A stretch of DNA of 64,000 nucleotides from an uncultured Arthrobacter sp. GTDB taxonomy: Bacteria; Actinomycetota; Actinomycetes; Actinomycetales; Micrococcaceae. The notes beneath the pieces were generated by a model. The model did no database searches. It saw only the letters and a program-made list of their open reading frames with translations, and was not told the origin of the DNA. The translations under genes were made by a program, and so were the position numbers. The first letter of the stretch is position 1; the number at the start of each line of letters is the position of its first letter. Of the stretch, positions 1 through 7,439 are shown piece after piece. The stretch lies in NCBI RefSeq assembly GCF_947495145.1, contig NZ_CANLXP010000008.1, forward strand, positions 101,304-165,303. The letters run 5' to 3'.

Positions 1-382
1 AGATGGAGCGGTAAAAGCTGAGGCCGCGCATCCCGCGGTCCAGGATCAGTGCAAGCGCCAGTGCCGCAATGAGCTGGAGAGGGACCGAGACAAAGACGTA
101 GAGGAAGGTGACACCGAGTGAGTTCTGGAGACGGGTGTCCTCGAACATCCGGGAATAGTTCTCCAGGCCGGTCCATTCGGGCGGCTGGAGCAGGTTGTAA
201 TCCGTGAAGGAAAGGTAGAGCGACGCCGCCATGGGGCCAATGGTGATGAGCACCAGACCCACCAGCCAGGGAGCGAGGAACAGGTAGGAGACCCGCTCCT
301 CCTTCTTCTCCGCAGCGGTGAGCTTCCGCTTCTTTCCTCGCGGCTCTTTCTTCAGCCGCGACACTTCAGTCAAAGCTGACAT
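1..382 (-). CDS. Sugar ABC transporter permease, MalF/UgpA type (partial, N-terminal 127 residues)
   Basis: The gene reads leftward and runs off the window edge, so only 127 codons are present. The start is the ATG at 382. A basic, Lys/Arg-rich cytoplasmic N-terminus (residues 1-30) is followed by one membrane helix at about 33-55 and a second at about 90-115. Between them lies the periplasmic segment with the GLENY motif typical of MalF-type permeases. It should form the inner-membrane channel of a carbohydrate ABC importer with a second permease and a solute-binding protein that lie outside the window. It is the nearest gene downstream of a promoter flanked by two LacI-type palindromes, so repression by a sugar-responsive LacI protein is likely. 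The substrate cannot be told from this fragment. Confidence 0.9.
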   Translation of the reverse strand, partial: MSALTEVSRLKKEPRGKKRKLTAAEKKEERVSYLFLAPWLVGLVLITIGPMAASLYLSFTDYNLLQPPEWTGLENYSRMFEDTRLQNSLGVTFLYVFVSVPLQLIAALALALILDRGMRGLSFYRSI

Positions 383-494
383 CGCCGGTCCTTTCCGCGG
401 AGTGGCGGGGGCGTTCCGGCGCCGCCGCGTGCGCGTCGTTCGGAAGCTTCATGGGGAACCTTCTGTCGGGTTGTAGGGCATCTGTCTCGGGTGC

Positions 495-510
495 GAGAAA
501 ACGCTTTCTC
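495..510. promoter_or_regulatory. LacI-family operator, downstream copy
   Basis: GAGAAAACGCTTTCTC is a near-perfect 16-bp dyad centred on CG, the LacI/GalR operator form. It lies just after the -10 box, where a bound repressor would block transcription of the ABC operon. Confidence 0.65.
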
Positions 511-523
511 GGGATTCCACTTG

Positions 524-552
524 ACCCTAGTGTGTGATGCGCCACACGTCAA
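524..552 (-). promoter_or_regulatory. Sigma-70-type promoter of the sugar ABC operon
   Basis: On the minus strand TTGACG (552-547) and TAGGGT (529-524) are separated by exactly 17 bases. TAGGGT is a common actinobacterial -10 form. The promoter faces the permease gene and lies between the two LacI-type operators. Confidence 0.7.
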
Positions 553-553
553 G

Positions 554-565
554 GAAAACGTTTTC
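554..565. promoter_or_regulatory. LacI-family operator, upstream copy
   Basis: GAAAACGTTTTC is a perfect 12-bp palindrome centred on CG, abutting the -35 box. It pairs with the copy at 495-510, with about 57 bases between centres, so the two flank the promoter. No LacI gene for it is visible next to the permease within the window. Confidence 0.65.
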
Positions 566-606
566 TGGCGGGAAACTCGGGCGTCATATCACCCCGACGT
601 GTCGGG

Positions 607-1740
607 TTAGTGCTGCAGCGAAACCGCCAGATAGCTAATAAACTCGCGCAGCATTTCCGGGGTAACCACATGGCCGGCGTCGTACCAGGATCCGGTGTAG
701 CGACCCGGTTCAGAAGTGGTCAGCGCCGCGAGCAACGCGTCGGCGTCGTGCATGCCGTCGCTGGTGAACAGCGGATCGTGACGGCCGTACTGCACGAGGT
801 AGCGGCACGCGGTGTTGATCGCCGCAAGCTCCGGCCAGTCGAACGTCCCCGCAAGCCCCGGAGTGGCGAGCAGCCACGAGTGGGTATCGGCGTGGGAGGG
901 AAAGAGGCCCTCGAAGGTGGTCATCATGCAGCAGACGACGGCGGCACGCACCTCCGGTGCCAGCGCGGACAGTACCAGCGCCCTGCCTCCTCCACCGGAG
1001 AAACCGCCGACGCCGACCCTTCCGTTCTCGACGCCGGGCAGGTTACGCAGGACTTCCAGCGCCGCCAGATCCTCGAGAGCCACCATTCCGGCGTAACTCG
1101 TGCCGAGGAGGCCTGCGATCTTGGCAAGAGTGTGTTCGTGAAGGGCCGCAGCGGCGTTGTACTCCATGGCGGGTGTTGGTTGCGCACCTTCTTCCCGCCA
1201 CAGCGCTCGCCGTGCTGCCAGTCCCTCGGCTACGCGGGCGGGCGGCGGGTCCAGGACGAATCTCCTGCTGCCCCAGGTGAAGGAATCGTGTACCAGGACT
1301 GCGAAACCGGCGCGCGCCAGGTCGTTGGCGACGGCGTGGCCCGAGTAGAGGTTCTGCTGGACGGCTGTTACCTCGGCGCTGGTTTCGCCGTTGTTTTCGT
1401 CACCGGCATCGATCAGCCGTTCAGCTCCGAGCCACTTGTTGCCGCCGTGGCAGTGGAGCCAAAGCACGCCGGGGAGCTCATGCTGGGCCCTCACGGGCTT
1501 CAGCAGGTAACCCTTGGTGGGCGGGCCGTACGGCAGCTCCCACCCAAGCTCCTGCAGTTCGACGCCGTCGATCACGCTTGTGCGGTGCACAGTGACGGGC
1601 GGTGTAGGGACGGGCCCGGGTACGCCGAGGGCCTGAGCCAGTTCCGCGCTCGCAGCATTGTGCCCCGGATGCTTGCCGAGGCGCCGGACGGCATCGGGCC
1701 AGTCCTCGAAGCCGGCGATCGGGTTGGGCAGAGACGTCAT
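607..1740 (-). CDS. Alpha/beta hydrolase, acetyl xylan esterase / dienelactone hydrolase-like
   Basis: This is a 377-residue serine hydrolase without a signal peptide. The nucleophile elbow GFSGG places the catalytic serine at residue 248. The acid is probably Asp322 in GRHDPLF and the base His357 in DAGHVV, giving Ser-Asp-His in the normal order. An HCHGG segment near residue 96-100 fits the oxyanion-hole region of this fold. The substrate is probably an ester of a sugar or small organic acid, but that is inference. Its start overlaps the stop of the upstream flavin-reductase-like gene by four bases (ATGA), so the two are translationally coupled and probably act together. It is the last gene of that leftward pair, 225 bases from the ABC permease start. 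Confidence 0.85.
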   Translation of the reverse strand: MTSLPNPIAGFEDWPDAVRRLGKHPGHNAASAELAQALGVPGPVPTPPVTVHRTSVIDGVELQELGWELPYGPPTKGYLLKPVRAQHELPGVLWLHCHGGNKWLGAERLIDAGDENNGETSAEVTAVQQNLYSGHAVANDLARAGFAVLVHDSFTWGSRRFVLDPPPARVAEGLAARRALWREEGAQPTPAMEYNAAAALHEHTLAKIAGLLGTSYAGMVALEDLAALEVLRNLPGVENGRVGVGGFSGGGGRALVLSALAPEVRAAVVCCMMTTFEGLFPSHADTHSWLLATPGLAGTFDWPELAAINTACRYLVQYGRHDPLFTSDGMHDADALLAALTTSEPGRYTGSWYDAGHVVTPEMLREFISYLAVSLQH

Positions 1741-2360
1741 GCGCTATCCGCCGAGAAGGATCCGGGCCAGTCCTGCAGGCGAATCCGGTCGATCTGTCGA
1801 ACGTCGCCCAGCGTCCCCCACTCGTTCCGGCCCAGTCGCGACAGCGGCTTGAGGAGGTCCGCCCGGGGGTGGTCGCCGTCGAGCACGTGTTCAGAGATAG
1901 CGGCGTGCACCACCTCGCCCAGGACCAGTGTGCAGTTGCCGACAGGAACGAGACTGCGCAGGCGGCATTCCAAGGCGATGGGCGATTCATGGACGCGTGG
2001 AGTGTTGATAAAAGTGCTCGGCTCGCGCTGCAGGCCGGCGGCGTCGAACTCGCTGACCTCGGGTCCGAAGGCGGTGGCCGTAGCGTTGATGCGCTCGAAG
2101 AGATTTTCAGGAGTGAAGTTCACGGTGAACTCGCGGGTCGCCCGGATGTTGCGGAGGCTGTCCTTTTCGCCCACGGAGGTGAACTGGATGATCGGCGGGT
2201 CAGTCGACGCAACCGTGAAGAACGAGTGCGGGGCGAGGTTATCCACGCCGTCTCCTGACGTGGAGGCCACCCAGGCGATGGGGCGAGGCACCACCGTGGC
2301 GGTCAACAGTTTGTAGAACGCGGCGGCCGGATGTTGGTCGCGATAAAAGTCCCTGCGCAT
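1737..2360 (-). CDS. Flavin reductase-like domain protein (FMN-binding split barrel)
   Basis: This 207-residue protein has the features of the flavin reductase like family: a VPRPIAWV segment near residues 24-31, an LAPHSFF segment that contacts FMN, and the later EFTVNF and ALECRL blocks. Such proteins bind FMN and either reduce free flavin or act as small flavin-dependent oxidoreductases. It is followed by the alpha/beta hydrolase gene with a four-base overlap, so the pair probably handles one aromatic or ester substrate. No dedicated regulator is adjacent. The upstream 225 bases carry an unusual repeat and hairpin (2421-2540) rather than an obvious promoter. Confidence 0.85.
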   Translation of the reverse strand: MRRDFYRDQHPAAAFYKLLTATVVPRPIAWVASTSGDGVDNLAPHSFFTVASTDPPIIQFTSVGEKDSLRNIRATREFTVNFTPENLFERINATATAFGPEVSEFDAAGLQREPSTFINTPRVHESPIALECRLRSLVPVGNCTLVLGEVVHAAISEHVLDGDHPRADLLKPLSRLGRNEWGTLGDVRQIDRIRLQDWPGSFSADSA

Positions 2361-2420
2361 GTATCGAGCGTAAGGTGCGCCGGCGTCACACCGCGAAGCA
2401 TCCCACCGGATCGGGGCTTC

Positions 2421-2509
2421 CGCTGGCAGGCGGGCTCAACTGGGAAAGCCCGCTCCATCGGGAAGGGGTTGTTCACTGGGAAGGCGGGTTCCACTGGGAA
2501 GGTCGGGAT
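2421..2509. repeat. Imperfect tandem repeat, ~18-bp unit
   Basis: Four to five degenerate copies of a unit close to CTGGGAAGGCGGGTTCCA lie head to tail in the intergenic space. The CTGGGAA core recurs at about 2440, 2475 and 2494, with a CGGGAA variant at about 2459. The last unit forms the left arm of the hairpin at 2487-2540. An open frame runs through the repeats, but its residues only repeat the DNA period and no family is recognised, so it is treated as non-coding. Confidence 0.6.
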
Positions 2510-2540
2510 CCAAGGAACGTCGGACCTTCCCAGCGGAACC
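2487..2540 (-). terminator. Long hairpin after the SRPBCC gene
   Basis: Arms 2487-2504 and 2523-2540 match at 17 of 18 positions with an 18-base loop. The one mismatch (A2493 against C2534) becomes a G-U pair in RNA read leftward, so the stem is complete only in the transcript of the ArsR-SRPBCC pair, which ends 45 bases upstream. There is no clear U-run after it, so it may be a terminator or an mRNA-end stabiliser. Confidence 0.5.
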
Positions 2541-2584
2541 TGTCTTTGAAAGAGAGGTGCGGTTGCCGTCGGCTTTGTGCCGAC

Positions 2585-3064
2585 CTACTGCCGCGAAGCG
2601 AGTAGCTCGTCGAGGCGCTCGTACCCCTCGGACATCCCATCTTCCATGCCGGATTGAGCCATGCCGTCACGTGCTTCCTGGGTGGGATACACCGAGTGGC
2701 CGATCAGCTTGCAACGCCCACCGCCCAGGTCCTCGAAGGTCAGGGACTCAATGCTGACAACGTCGGGATAGCCGAGAAACTCGAAGGTCTGGATGGCGAA
2801 CTCGTTGTCCCGCACGGTGTGAAAGACGCCGCTGAAGTCGTAGCGCTCACCGTCCGGTCCGATATGGGTGTAGCGGTAGCTGCCGCCGGTGCGGAAATCA
2901 TAGTGGTCGATTTCGGCCTTCATTCCACGCGGGCCGAGCCAATTCGCGATCATCGCGGGGTCTCTGTGCGCCTCGAAGACGGCCTCAACCGGGAAGTCGA
3001 ACTCCCGCTCGACGTCGATGTACGGTACGCCTTCCGGCACGGAAAGCTTGAGTGGGTTGCTCAT
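2585..3064 (-). CDS. SRPBCC / AHSA1-type START-like domain protein
   Basis: This is a 159-residue protein of the activator-of-Hsp90-ATPase homology 1 (AHSA1) type in the SRPBCC superfamily. Marks are the opening FDFPVEAVFEAHRDP strand-helix unit, the NWLGPRG turn, the GSYRYTH strand and the final long helix that closes the hydrophobic cavity. These proteins bind small hydrophobic ligands; the ligand here is unknown. Its start overlaps the end of the ArsR-type regulator by four bases, the very common ArsR-SRPBCC arrangement in which the regulator controls the pair from one operator. It ends before a hairpin at 2487-2540. Confidence 0.9.
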   Translation of the reverse strand: MSNPLKLSVPEGVPYIDVEREFDFPVEAVFEAHRDPAMIANWLGPRGMKAEIDHYDFRTGGSYRYTHIGPDGERYDFSGVFHTVRDNEFAIQTFEFLGYPDVVSIESLTFEDLGGGRCKLIGHSVYPTQEARDGMAQSGMEDGMSEGYERLDELLASRQ

Positions 3065-3417
3065 GATTGATCCTTGGGTGCGCGGCCACTGCTGGCCTTG
3101 AATTCGAGTAAATCATCGAGTGCGCGGAACTGGCTTTCACGGACGAGCCTGTACTGGTCAATCCACGCGGTGAGCGCCTCCAGCCGTGCAGGGTTCAAGT
3201 GCACTGGGCGGCGCTGTGCATCACGTGAGCGGGTCACCAGTTCAGCCTGTTCAAGAACCTGAATGTGCCTGGAGACTGCCTGCTTGGTGATGTTGAACGG
3301 TGCAGCCAATTCGTTGACCGTTGCCGGGCCACGGCTGAGTTGAGCGATGATGCTGCGGCGCGCGGGGTCTGCCAGGGCCATGAAGGCCCGGTCAAGCCCT
3401 TCGGCATCCGCACTCAT
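3061..3417 (-). CDS. ArsR-family winged-helix repressor
   Basis: This is a 118-residue single-domain winged helix. ALADPARRSIIAQLSRG opens the DNA-binding fold, the recognition helix is around NITKQAVSRHIQVLEQA (residues about 44-60), and the wing follows. I take the ATG at 3417; an in-frame ATG two codons earlier at 3423 is possible. No CxC metal-binding pair is present, so it belongs to the non-metal ArsR branch that usually precedes SRPBCC genes. It is first in a two-gene leftward unit and should autoregulate through the perfect inverted repeat 16 bases upstream. Confidence 0.9.
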   Translation of the reverse strand: MSADAEGLDRAFMALADPARRSIIAQLSRGPATVNELAAPFNITKQAVSRHIQVLEQAELVTRSRDAQRRPVHLNPARLEALTAWIDQYRLVRESQFRALDDLLEFKASSGRAPKDQS

Positions 3418-3432
3418 TGTCAATCAGACCCT

Positions 3433-3454
3433 TTATCAACGAATTGGTTGATAA
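3433..3454. promoter_or_regulatory. Operator of the ArsR-SRPBCC pair
   Basis: TTATCAAC and GTTGATAA form a perfect 8-bp inverted repeat around GAATTG, ending 16 bases before the regulator's start. The inner CAAC...GTTG resembles operators of ArsR repressors paired with SRPBCC genes. Confidence 0.65.
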
Positions 3455-3576
3455 CAACTCTAGGCTCGGTGTTTCGGGGAGTCAAGGATTTGCTTCTACA
3501 CATTCAGAGGGCGACGAAGGGCGCGGTGCCGGTACTCAAGTCAGTCGGGCCCCTGCAACTCCACCTTGGGAAGTTC

Positions 3577-5154
3577 CTAGAATGGTGGTGGGGGTTCGGG
3601 CAGGGTTGTGTAGGTTTGCTCGCCGGGTGAGGTGACGTTGGGTGTGCCCTCGTCGTCGTGTCCGACTGGCCAGATGCCTTCGGTTTTGAGCATGTGGTGG
3701 AGTTTGCATCTGGGTTTGAGGTTATCCAGTGCGGTTTTCCCGCCGTGTGCCCAGGGTGTGACGTGGTCGATTTCGCAGGACCAGGATGATCGGTTGCAGC
3801 CGGGATGGATGCAGGTGGGGTTGGTGATCCGGACCCAGTCCTGCAGGTGTTTGGGTGGCCGGTATTTGTTCCTGCCGACACTGAGTACTGCACCGGTTTC
3901 GGGGTGGACCAGGATTCGGGTGAAACTCGGGGCGTGTGCGGCGAGGTTCCGGGCGGTTTCAGGGTCGATCGGACCGTACCCTTCCAACAACCCGTTCTCG
4001 CAACCCGCCAAATTCGGTGCGTTACTGTCTGGGTTAGGCGCCATCCCAGCGGGTTCCGCCATGCCGGCGTCCTCGCGCTGCTGTTGCCAGTCTTTTCGTT
4101 GGTGTCCGAGGAGGGTCATGACGGGGACGGTGATGAACACGGAAGCGCCGACCCCGCGGTACCCGGTGCCCCGCTTGGGGTTGCCGGTGCAGGTGTGGGT
4201 GAGGACATCAGCGAACACATCGGCACGGAGTTGGGACAGGGTGCGTCCCTCGTCCGGGCCCTGAAGCGAACGTGCCGCTGCGTCGACCCGGTTGAAGATC
4301 CCGTGCGCCTGCTCCGCGGGCAGGTACGCGCTGAGCCAGGCCATGCCGTCCTGCTCGGGCTGAACCTCAACATGGCGGTCTTTCACCGCCCGGGCTTTGC
4401 GGTCGATGATCGACTCCGGGTGCAATTCCTCCCGCAACCGGCGGCAGCGGCGGGTGAGCTTCGGGCGGGTCAGGTCACCGGCGGTTTCCAGGACCGTCTC
4501 TTCAAACCCGGCGACAGCCTCTGCCGGGATGGATACGGACTCGTCCACGATCACTGAGGCCTGGGTCGGGCTGATCCTGCCCGCATCGAGTGCTTCCCAC
4601 GTTTCGGGTAGTTCCCCGGTGAGCCGCAGCGCTTCATCGAGCATCCGCTGCGCGGTCCGTCCAGGTACACGCAGTACTGGGGCGATTTCCTGTGCCGCCA
4701 ACATGAGGGACAGCTGCGGGTCGGACCCACGATGCCCAGGATTGGCTTGGGCGTCGCCGTTCCACTCGTGGATGCGGTGGAAGACCTCGGCGATCAGCAG
4801 GGCCTGCCTGGAGGCAACCCAGGACGCCAGACGGTCAGCAGCACGGAGTAGCTCGAGGGTGTCAGGAAGGATCCGATACGACTCCGTGGACGGCACATCC
4901 TGCAAACGCCTCGCAAGGTCCGCAGCCGTGACGGCTGCCCACGCAGCACGGGCGCGCTCAGCGGCTTCGGGATCATCAAACTCGTCATCCCACTCCAGGC
5001 AGAACAGCTCGGTCAGCGGCCGCTCCATCACCGGCAGATCCGCCCCAGCATAAGCGGCAGCAAGGACCCGCTCATACTCATCCGCAGCACTCAACCCACC
5101 AGCAACCCCACCAATCTGCACAGTCTCCGCGGCCCCGATTCCCATACAAAACAC
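3577..5154 (-). CDS. DUF222 domain-containing HNH endonuclease (13E12 repeat family)
   Basis: This 525-residue protein carries the DUF222 region over most of its length and a C-terminal HNH module: CIHPGC, then EIDHVTPWAHGG (the first catalytic His follows EID), and a KLHH close around residues 440-490. Family members are abundant, often multicopy genes in Actinobacteria, and are suspected to be mobile or self-mobilising nucleases; a defined role is not established. All zinc and catalytic positions look intact. An alternative start is the ATG at 5145. It stands alone between the ArsR operator region and an oxidoreductase, with a Pro-rich tail. Confidence 0.9.
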   Translation of the reverse strand: MFCMGIGAAETVQIGGVAGGLSAADEYERVLAAAYAGADLPVMERPLTELFCLEWDDEFDDPEAAERARAAWAAVTAADLARRLQDVPSTESYRILPDTLELLRAADRLASWVASRQALLIAEVFHRIHEWNGDAQANPGHRGSDPQLSLMLAAQEIAPVLRVPGRTAQRMLDEALRLTGELPETWEALDAGRISPTQASVIVDESVSIPAEAVAGFEETVLETAGDLTRPKLTRRCRRLREELHPESIIDRKARAVKDRHVEVQPEQDGMAWLSAYLPAEQAHGIFNRVDAAARSLQGPDEGRTLSQLRADVFADVLTHTCTGNPKRGTGYRGVGASVFITVPVMTLLGHQRKDWQQQREDAGMAEPAGMAPNPDSNAPNLAGCENGLLEGYGPIDPETARNLAAHAPSFTRILVHPETGAVLSVGRNKYRPPKHLQDWVRITNPTCIHPGCNRSSWSCEIDHVTPWAHGGKTALDNLKPRCKLHHMLKTEGIWPVGHDDEGTPNVTSPGEQTYTTLPEPPPPF

Positions 5155-5206
5155 TCAACCACCCGCGTCTGACATTTTCGGATCGAGGACATATTCGGGG
5201 AGGGTT

Positions 5207-6043
5207 TCAGCGCCTGAGCAGTGCTTCGAGATTCAGCGGAGCTGTTCCAGTCAGGTCCTGCACCGCCGTCGTCGTGCGTTCCAACTGACCGGAGGCGATC
5301 GCCGTGTAGGTGCTCACCCAGGCGTCCAGCTGCCAGGCCGGCACGCCGTAATGGGCGCGTGAGGCATAGGCCTCCTCCACGGTCTCTTCCTCGTACCGTG
5401 TTTCGCGACCGGTCACACGCGTGATGACCGCAGCGGCCTCACCGAGAGAGAGGGCTTCGGGGCCGGTAAGATCATAAGTGCGTCCCACGTGCGCGTGCGG
5501 ATCTTGAAGCACGACGACGGCGGCGCGTGCCACATCGGCCCGCGCCACTGCTGCCACACGGCCGTTGCCTGCCGGTCCGCGCAGCACGCCTTCGTCACCT
5601 GCGAAGAGCGGCAGAACATCCAGGTAGAAGTTGTCACGAAGGAGCGTGTAGCTCATCCCGGAGTTGCGGATGTGCTCCTCCGTTGCCCAGTGATCCCGCC
5701 CCAACGTGAAGGTCGCGTCCGGCGCAGCGGCAAGGAAGGAGGTGTAGATGACGTGCTGCACGCCGGCTTCCGCTGCTGCGTCTAGAAAGGTGCGGTGCTG
5801 GTCCACGCGGTTCTCGGCTTCAGCGCCGGACACCATAAAGAGGATTTCACTCCCGCGCAGGGCGTCAACGGCCCGCGCCCGGTTCGAGTAGTCGGCGGAA
5901 GCGATGCTCGCTCCCGGAAGAATGGGCGCCCGTGCGGGATCACGCACGACGAGTTGCTGTTCGTGTCCTGCGTGGGACAGGAGGCGGGCTACTTCGCCGC
6001 CAACGTGTCCGGTTGAGCCGGTAACCGCGATTCGGGGAGTCAT
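5207..6043 (-). CDS. NmrA/QOR2-like NAD(P)-binding oxidoreductase (atypical SDR)
   Basis: This is a 278-residue protein with the Rossmann motif TGSTGHVG at residues 8-15. It has the NmrA-like layout: a strand ending in VIYTSFLAA in place of the classical SDR Tyr-Lys centre, and a LLRDNFYLDVLP block. It resembles NAD(P)H:quinone oxidoreductase type 2 or redox-sensor proteins of the NmrA group. The substrate is unknown. It is transcribed leftward from the 109-base divergent region shared with the SGNH hydrolase. Confidence 0.85.
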   Translation of the reverse strand: MTPRIAVTGSTGHVGGEVARLLSHAGHEQQLVVRDPARAPILPGASIASADYSNRARAVDALRGSEILFMVSGAEAENRVDQHRTFLDAAAEAGVQHVIYTSFLAAAPDATFTLGRDHWATEEHIRNSGMSYTLLRDNFYLDVLPLFAGDEGVLRGPAGNGRVAAVARADVARAAVVVLQDPHAHVGRTYDLTGPEALSLGEAAAVITRVTGRETRYEEETVEEAYASRAHYGVPAWQLDAWVSTYTAIASGQLERTTTAVQDLTGTAPLNLEALLRR

Positions 6044-6152
6044 GCTGGGTTGAGCGCGCGGGTCGGCTCCAATATTCCAAGTTCACCGCAACTTCCCCCC
6101 GCCGACATGTGGAGGACGAGCCGGCGTCGTCCGTCATCCCTACCGTGGAGCA

Positions 6153-6974
6153 GTGTCCAGGCTGTTTGTCGCGATTGGCGATTCCTTCACAGAGGGAGTG
6201 GGGGACTGGGACTCCCGCTATCCCAATGGTGTGCGTGGTTGGGCCGACCGCGTGGCGAAACAGCTGAGTAAACAGGACCCCCGCTGGCGCTACGCCAACC
6301 TCGCGATCCGCAGCAAGCGGCTCCAACAGATCATTGACGAGCAGCTCCAGCCCGCGCTCGACCTTCGCCCTACCGTGGTCAGCGTCTACGCCGGCGGCAA
6401 CGACATCCTCGAACTGCGCACCAGCATCACACCGCTGATGGAAAGCTACGAGGACATGGTGTCCCGCATCGCAGCCGCCGGCGCCCGACCGCTTCTCTTC
6501 ACCGGATTCGACGTCCGGCTGCATCCGGTCCTTGAACCGATGCGCCGCCGGAACTGGACCTACAACGACCACGTTCGGCGGATCGCGGACACCTATGGTG
6601 CATTGCTAGTGGATTACTGGTGCTTCGATGAGTACCACGACCAGCGACTCTGGGACATTGACCGACTTCACATGTCTCCGGCAGGGCACAAGAACATGGC
6701 TGCCCACGTGCTGCGGGTATTGGGCATCGACCACACGCTCTCCGCCAAACCCCTGCGGCCCGCGCAACAGCTCACCGTGGCGGAACTCCTGCGCAAGGAG
6801 TCAGCATGGTGGGGCGAGTGGGTCATCCCGATGTTCGGACGGCGCCTGCGCAATGTCACGCTTGGCGACCACCTTGAACCCCGCTGGCCGGAGCCCATCC
6901 GGCCAGCGGACGGGCTCAAGCGCCTGGCCGCCGAGCGGTTCAACGCTTCAGCGGGTCATGCCCCCAGTTCATGA
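6153..6974 (+). CDS. SGNH/GDSL-type hydrolase
   Basis: This is a 273-residue lipase/esterase-like hydrolase. Block I GDSFTEG gives the nucleophile Ser11, block III GGND covers residues 81-84 with the oxyanion-hole Asn83, and block V is DRLH with Asp170 and His173. It starts with GTG at 6153, five bases downstream of GTGGAG; no signal peptide is seen, so it acts in the cytoplasm. The last 70 residues extend beyond the core SGNH domain. Its 3' end overlaps the convergent DUF3140 gene by 35 bases. Confidence 0.88.
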   Translation: MSRLFVAIGDSFTEGVGDWDSRYPNGVRGWADRVAKQLSKQDPRWRYANLAIRSKRLQQIIDEQLQPALDLRPTVVSVYAGGNDILELRTSITPLMESYEDMVSRIAAAGARPLLFTGFDVRLHPVLEPMRRRNWTYNDHVRRIADTYGALLVDYWCFDEYHDQRLWDIDRLHMSPAGHKNMAAHVLRVLGIDHTLSAKPLRPAQQLTVAELLRKESAWWGEWVIPMFGRRLRNVTLGDHLEPRWPEPIRPADGLKRLAAERFNASAGHAPSS

Positions 6975-7278
6975 GGGAAAAGCGCCACTTCGAATGCTCG
7001 ACGTCGGAAGATGGCTTCTGCGCGAGATGTCGGTGAACATAGCCAACAACTTTGCGCATGTGCTCGACGTCGGAGTCGGTCAGATCGGCCTTCTTCGTCG
7101 ACAGGAGTTCGATAATGCGACGCCCGGACGCATGGCCTACAGACTCGCCGCCGTTGTCCTTTTGCCCGACCTCCTGCGACTCGTCCGTGTCCAGCCACTT
7201 CTTCAGCTCGGATGCCGTCATGTTGACGGCCTCCTTCCAGTCATCCCAGACTTCGTCAACGCCGGTGCTGTCTGCCAT
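6940..7278 (-). CDS. DUF3140 domain-containing protein
   Basis: This is a small, charged 112-residue protein that looks like a complete DUF3140 domain, with the conserved segments ELKKWL near residue 25, SVGHASGRRIIELLSTKK near residues 45-63, and YVHRHLAQ near 80-87. The function is unknown; homologues are common small cytoplasmic proteins in actinobacteria. The gene converges on and overlaps the SGNH hydrolase by 35 bases. Confidence 0.8.
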   Translation of the reverse strand: MADSTGVDEVWDDWKEAVNMTASELKKWLDTDESQEVGQKDNGGESVGHASGRRIIELLSTKKADLTDSDVEHMRKVVGYVHRHLAQKPSSDVEHSKWRFSLMNWGHDPLKR

Positions 7279-7310
7279 GCCTTCTCCTACCCTCGTACAC
7301 TTGATTCACT

Positions 7311-7409
7311 ATGGGTTTAATCAACAAGTACCGCACTCCGATCGTCTGGCTCGTCGTCATCGCCATGGTGGCCTCTATCGGAGCCGGCTTCTTCGTCACT
7401 ATTTTCTAG
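7311..7409 (+). CDS. Predicted 32-residue single-span membrane peptide
   Basis: A 33-codon frame from ATG 7311 to TAG 7407 encodes MGLINKYRTP followed by one hydrophobic helix of about 22 residues rich in V, I, A and F. A short basic head plus one span is typical of small membrane proteins. There is no clear ribosome binding site, so it may be leaderless; TACACT lies 12 bases before the ATG. It sits between the start of DUF3140 and the end of the GH13 gene. The call is tentative. Confidence 0.45.
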   Translation: MGLINKYRTPIVWLVVIAMVASIGAGFFVTIF

Positions 7410-7439
7410 GCGCTTTCTGCTCAATTGCAGGAGCATCAA

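Noticed and set aside
610..2316. 568-codon rightward open frame over the hydrolase and flavin-reductase genes
   Set aside because: It is antisense to two clear enzyme genes with intact motifs, has no recognisable domain, and is an effect of high third-position GC.
2375..2605. Repeat-encoded small protein in the 18-bp repeat region
   Set aside because: The residue repeat only mirrors the DNA repeat, no ribosome site, no conservation evidence.
3577..5154. DUF222/HNH protein as a homing endonuclease in an intron
   Set aside because: It is a free-standing gene with no interrupted host gene on either side.
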